Below are positions 62,735 to 64,000 of a DNA stretch of 64,000 bases, in pieces. The first letter of the stretch is position 1. Each line of letters opens with the position of its first letter. This DNA comes from Methylocella tundrae (GTDB taxonomy: Bacteria > Pseudomonadota > Alphaproteobacteria > Rhizobiales > Beijerinckiaceae), in NCBI RefSeq assembly GCF_038024855.1, contig NZ_CP139089.1:2390501-2454500 (forward strand), in the 5' to 3' direction. Position numbers and translations under genes: made by a program. Below the pieces are notes generated by a model, which saw only the letters and a program-made list of their open reading frames with translations, searched no databases and was not told where the DNA came from.

Positions 62735-62750
62735 TGTTGTAAGTGCAACA
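62735..62750. promoter_or_regulatory. Inverted repeat between barrel and TPR genes
   Basis: TGTTG (62735-62739), six bases, CAACA (62746-62750), about 55 bp upstream of the barrel gene start and 170 bp upstream of the TPR gene, in their shared divergent region. It may be an operator; no regulator is encoded nearby. Confidence 0.3.
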
Positions 62751-62921
62751 ATCATGAATTAATGTTTACCGGTTGCATCCCTTCTGTCTGGTGCAGCGGC
62801 GCACAGTTTTATTCACCGCCCGTGTTTAGCTTCGAAAACCGGAAAGCGGCGCCGCTACATGGTCGGCCGGCGAGGCCTAACCGCTTGTCGCGCGGCTCGT
62901 CTTCCGTTGGGGAGCATGGAC

Positions 62922-64000
62922 ATGGTCGTTGGCCGACACATCATTTTAAGTCTGGGCTTGATGCTGGCCACCCAGCTGCTCGGATCCCTCAGCCCGGTTC
63001 GCGCCGCCGACGGCGACGTAGACCTTTGCAACCATTCCCTGAACGATCCGGACGCCGGCATTCCGGCATGCACGCGCCTGATCGACAGCGAGAGGGACGA
63101 CCCCAGCGCGCCGGGCCTTTACAACAACCGCGGCGTCGCCAAGGTGCGCAAAGGCGATCTCGACAGCGCCATCAAGGACTTCACAAGCGCGCTCGACCGC
63201 AATCCGAACTCGATCGACGCCTACAAGAACCGCGGCCTCGCCCGCCAGATCGAGGGCGATTACGACGGCGCCATCGCGGACTATAACCAGGCGATCCGGC
63301 TCGACGGCAAATCGCCCGATCTCTTCAACGCCCGCGGAACGGCGCTGCTCAACAAAGAGGAATATGATCGCGCCATCGCCGATTACGACAAGGCGATCAG
63401 ACTCAACGCGCGTTTCGCCAAGGCTTTCTATAATCGCGGGCAGGCGCTCTACCTGAAGCGCCAGTTCGTTCGAGCCATCGCCGACTTCGACCAATTCATC
63501 AGTCTCGCCCCCAATGATCCCAAAGGCTACATCCAGCGCGCCGACGCCCGGCTCGCCAAGGCCGACGTCGATGGCGCCATCCGCGATTATGACGCGGCTA
63601 TCCGTGTCGACGGCGCCAACGGCGAAGCCTACAGTCATCGCGGAGAGGCGCGCCGGCTGCAGGGCGATCTTGAAAAATCTCTCGCCGATCAGAACAAGGC
63701 GATCGAACTCAACGCGACCGCCGAAGCCTATGTCAATCGCGCGCTTGCGCTTGCCGACCAGGGCAAGCTCGATCTGGCGATCGCCGATTGCGACGAAGCC
63801 ATTCTGCTGAGGCCCAAATATGACCTTGCCTACGCCAATCGCGGCAGGCTGCGCAGGCAGAGCGGAGATATCGCCGCCGCCTTGACCGATCTCAACAAGG
63901 CGACCGCCCTCAATCCGCGCTCCGCGATTGCGCTCGATTTCCGCGGCGACGCCTATCTGGCCGGAGACGACGCCAATCGCGCCGTCGCCGATTTCAATGA
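62922..64000 (+). CDS. TPR-repeat exported protein (cut by window end)
   Basis: At least 359 codons, open to the end of the window. A signal peptide (LSLGLMLATQLLGSLSPVRA) is followed by a Cys-containing lead (VDLCNHSLNDPDAGIPACTRL) and tandem tetratricopeptide repeats of about 34 residues (LYNNRGVAKVRKGDLDSAI, AYKNRGLARQIEGDYDGAI, LFNARGTALLNKEEYDRAI and so on, at least nine). TPR units mediate protein contacts, here likely in the periplasm. ATG at 62922 has GGGGAG 7 nt upstream; ATG at 62916 is an alternative. The 3' end is not in the window. Confidence 0.88.
   Translation, partial: MVVGRHIILSLGLMLATQLLGSLSPVRAADGDVDLCNHSLNDPDAGIPACTRLIDSERDDPSAPGLYNNRGVAKVRKGDLDSAIKDFTSALDRNPNSIDAYKNRGLARQIEGDYDGAIADYNQAIRLDGKSPDLFNARGTALLNKEEYDRAIADYDKAIRLNARFAKAFYNRGQALYLKRQFVRAIADFDQFISLAPNDPKGYIQRADARLAKADVDGAIRDYDAAIRVDGANGEAYSHRGEARRLQGDLEKSLADQNKAIELNATAEAYVNRALALADQGKLDLAIADCDEAILLRPKYDLAYANRGRLRRQSGDIAAALTDLNKATALNPRSAIALDFRGDAYLAGDDANRAVADFN

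Noticed and set aside
1..64000. tRNA or rRNA genes, CRISPR arrays, insertion sequences and prophage
   Set aside because: No cloverleaf with CCA end, rRNA signature, regularly spaced repeats, transposase or integrase was recognised by reading; a covariance-model and IS search would be needed to exclude small cases.

Overview
The window is GC-rich DNA from an alphaproteobacterium, most likely a Rhizobiales (Hyphomicrobiales) member of methylotroph or Beijerinckiaceae type. The pointers are an Irr-type Fur regulator with an ICE-like box upstream, a small phasin (polyhydroxybutyrate granules), a quinoprotein alcohol dehydrogenase carrying the lanthanide signature, and a type VI secretion locus with no recognisable TssJ lipoprotein. 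Species is inferred, not shown. No rRNA, tRNA, CRISPR array, transposase or integrase was recognised.

Left part, 1-10.6 kb: a metallophosphoesterase, a CsbD-like stress protein and two small secreted proteins precede an alcohol-oxidation module. A FIST-domain sensor overlaps a soluble hybrid histidine kinase gene, and a LuxR-type response regulator converges on it. Downstream are a lanthanide-type PQQ alcohol dehydrogenase, an unusual single-chain fusion of a XoxJ/MxaJ-like periplasmic binding protein with a cytochrome c, and an NAD-type aldehyde dehydrogenase, closed by two consecutive stem-loops. The implied chain is alcohol to aldehyde in the periplasm (electrons to the cytochrome), then aldehyde to acid in the cytoplasm.

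Middle, 10.6-26.7 kb: housekeeping and stress genes. These are a PNPOx-like flavoprotein, a porin, a double PRC-barrel protein, a phasin, a nu-type glutathione transferase, an exported MsrB-MsrA repair pair, Irr, a Ste24-like M48 protease, and an AaeXAB-like efflux system split in two around a LysR gene, then a UPF0114 membrane protein.

Right part, 26.7-60 kb: a large type VI secretion (T6SS) locus arranged as two divergent blocks. Leftward from 40.1 kb run vgrG, a small conserved gene, the FHA gene tagH, tssK, tssL (with an OmpA-like tail), tssM, tagF, an FKBP isomerase and a membrane Ser/Thr kinase. Rightward from 40.3 kb run tssA (with a duplicated C-terminal repeat), tssB, tssC, hcp, tssE, tssF, tssG and tssH/clpV. 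A strong terminator hairpin sits between hcp and tssE. Next comes an accessory leftward operon (OmpA protein, caspase-like protein with an EF-hand loop, DUF4384 protein, PKMT-type methyltransferase), then PAAR, DUF4424, an unknown cytoplasmic protein and an NlpC/P60-like protein. A PP2C phosphatase (PppA), TssJ and an unambiguous effector/immunity pair were not found.

Right end, 60-64 kb: a TraB/GumN protein, an autotransporter-like beta-barrel protein and a TPR-repeat protein cut by the window edge.
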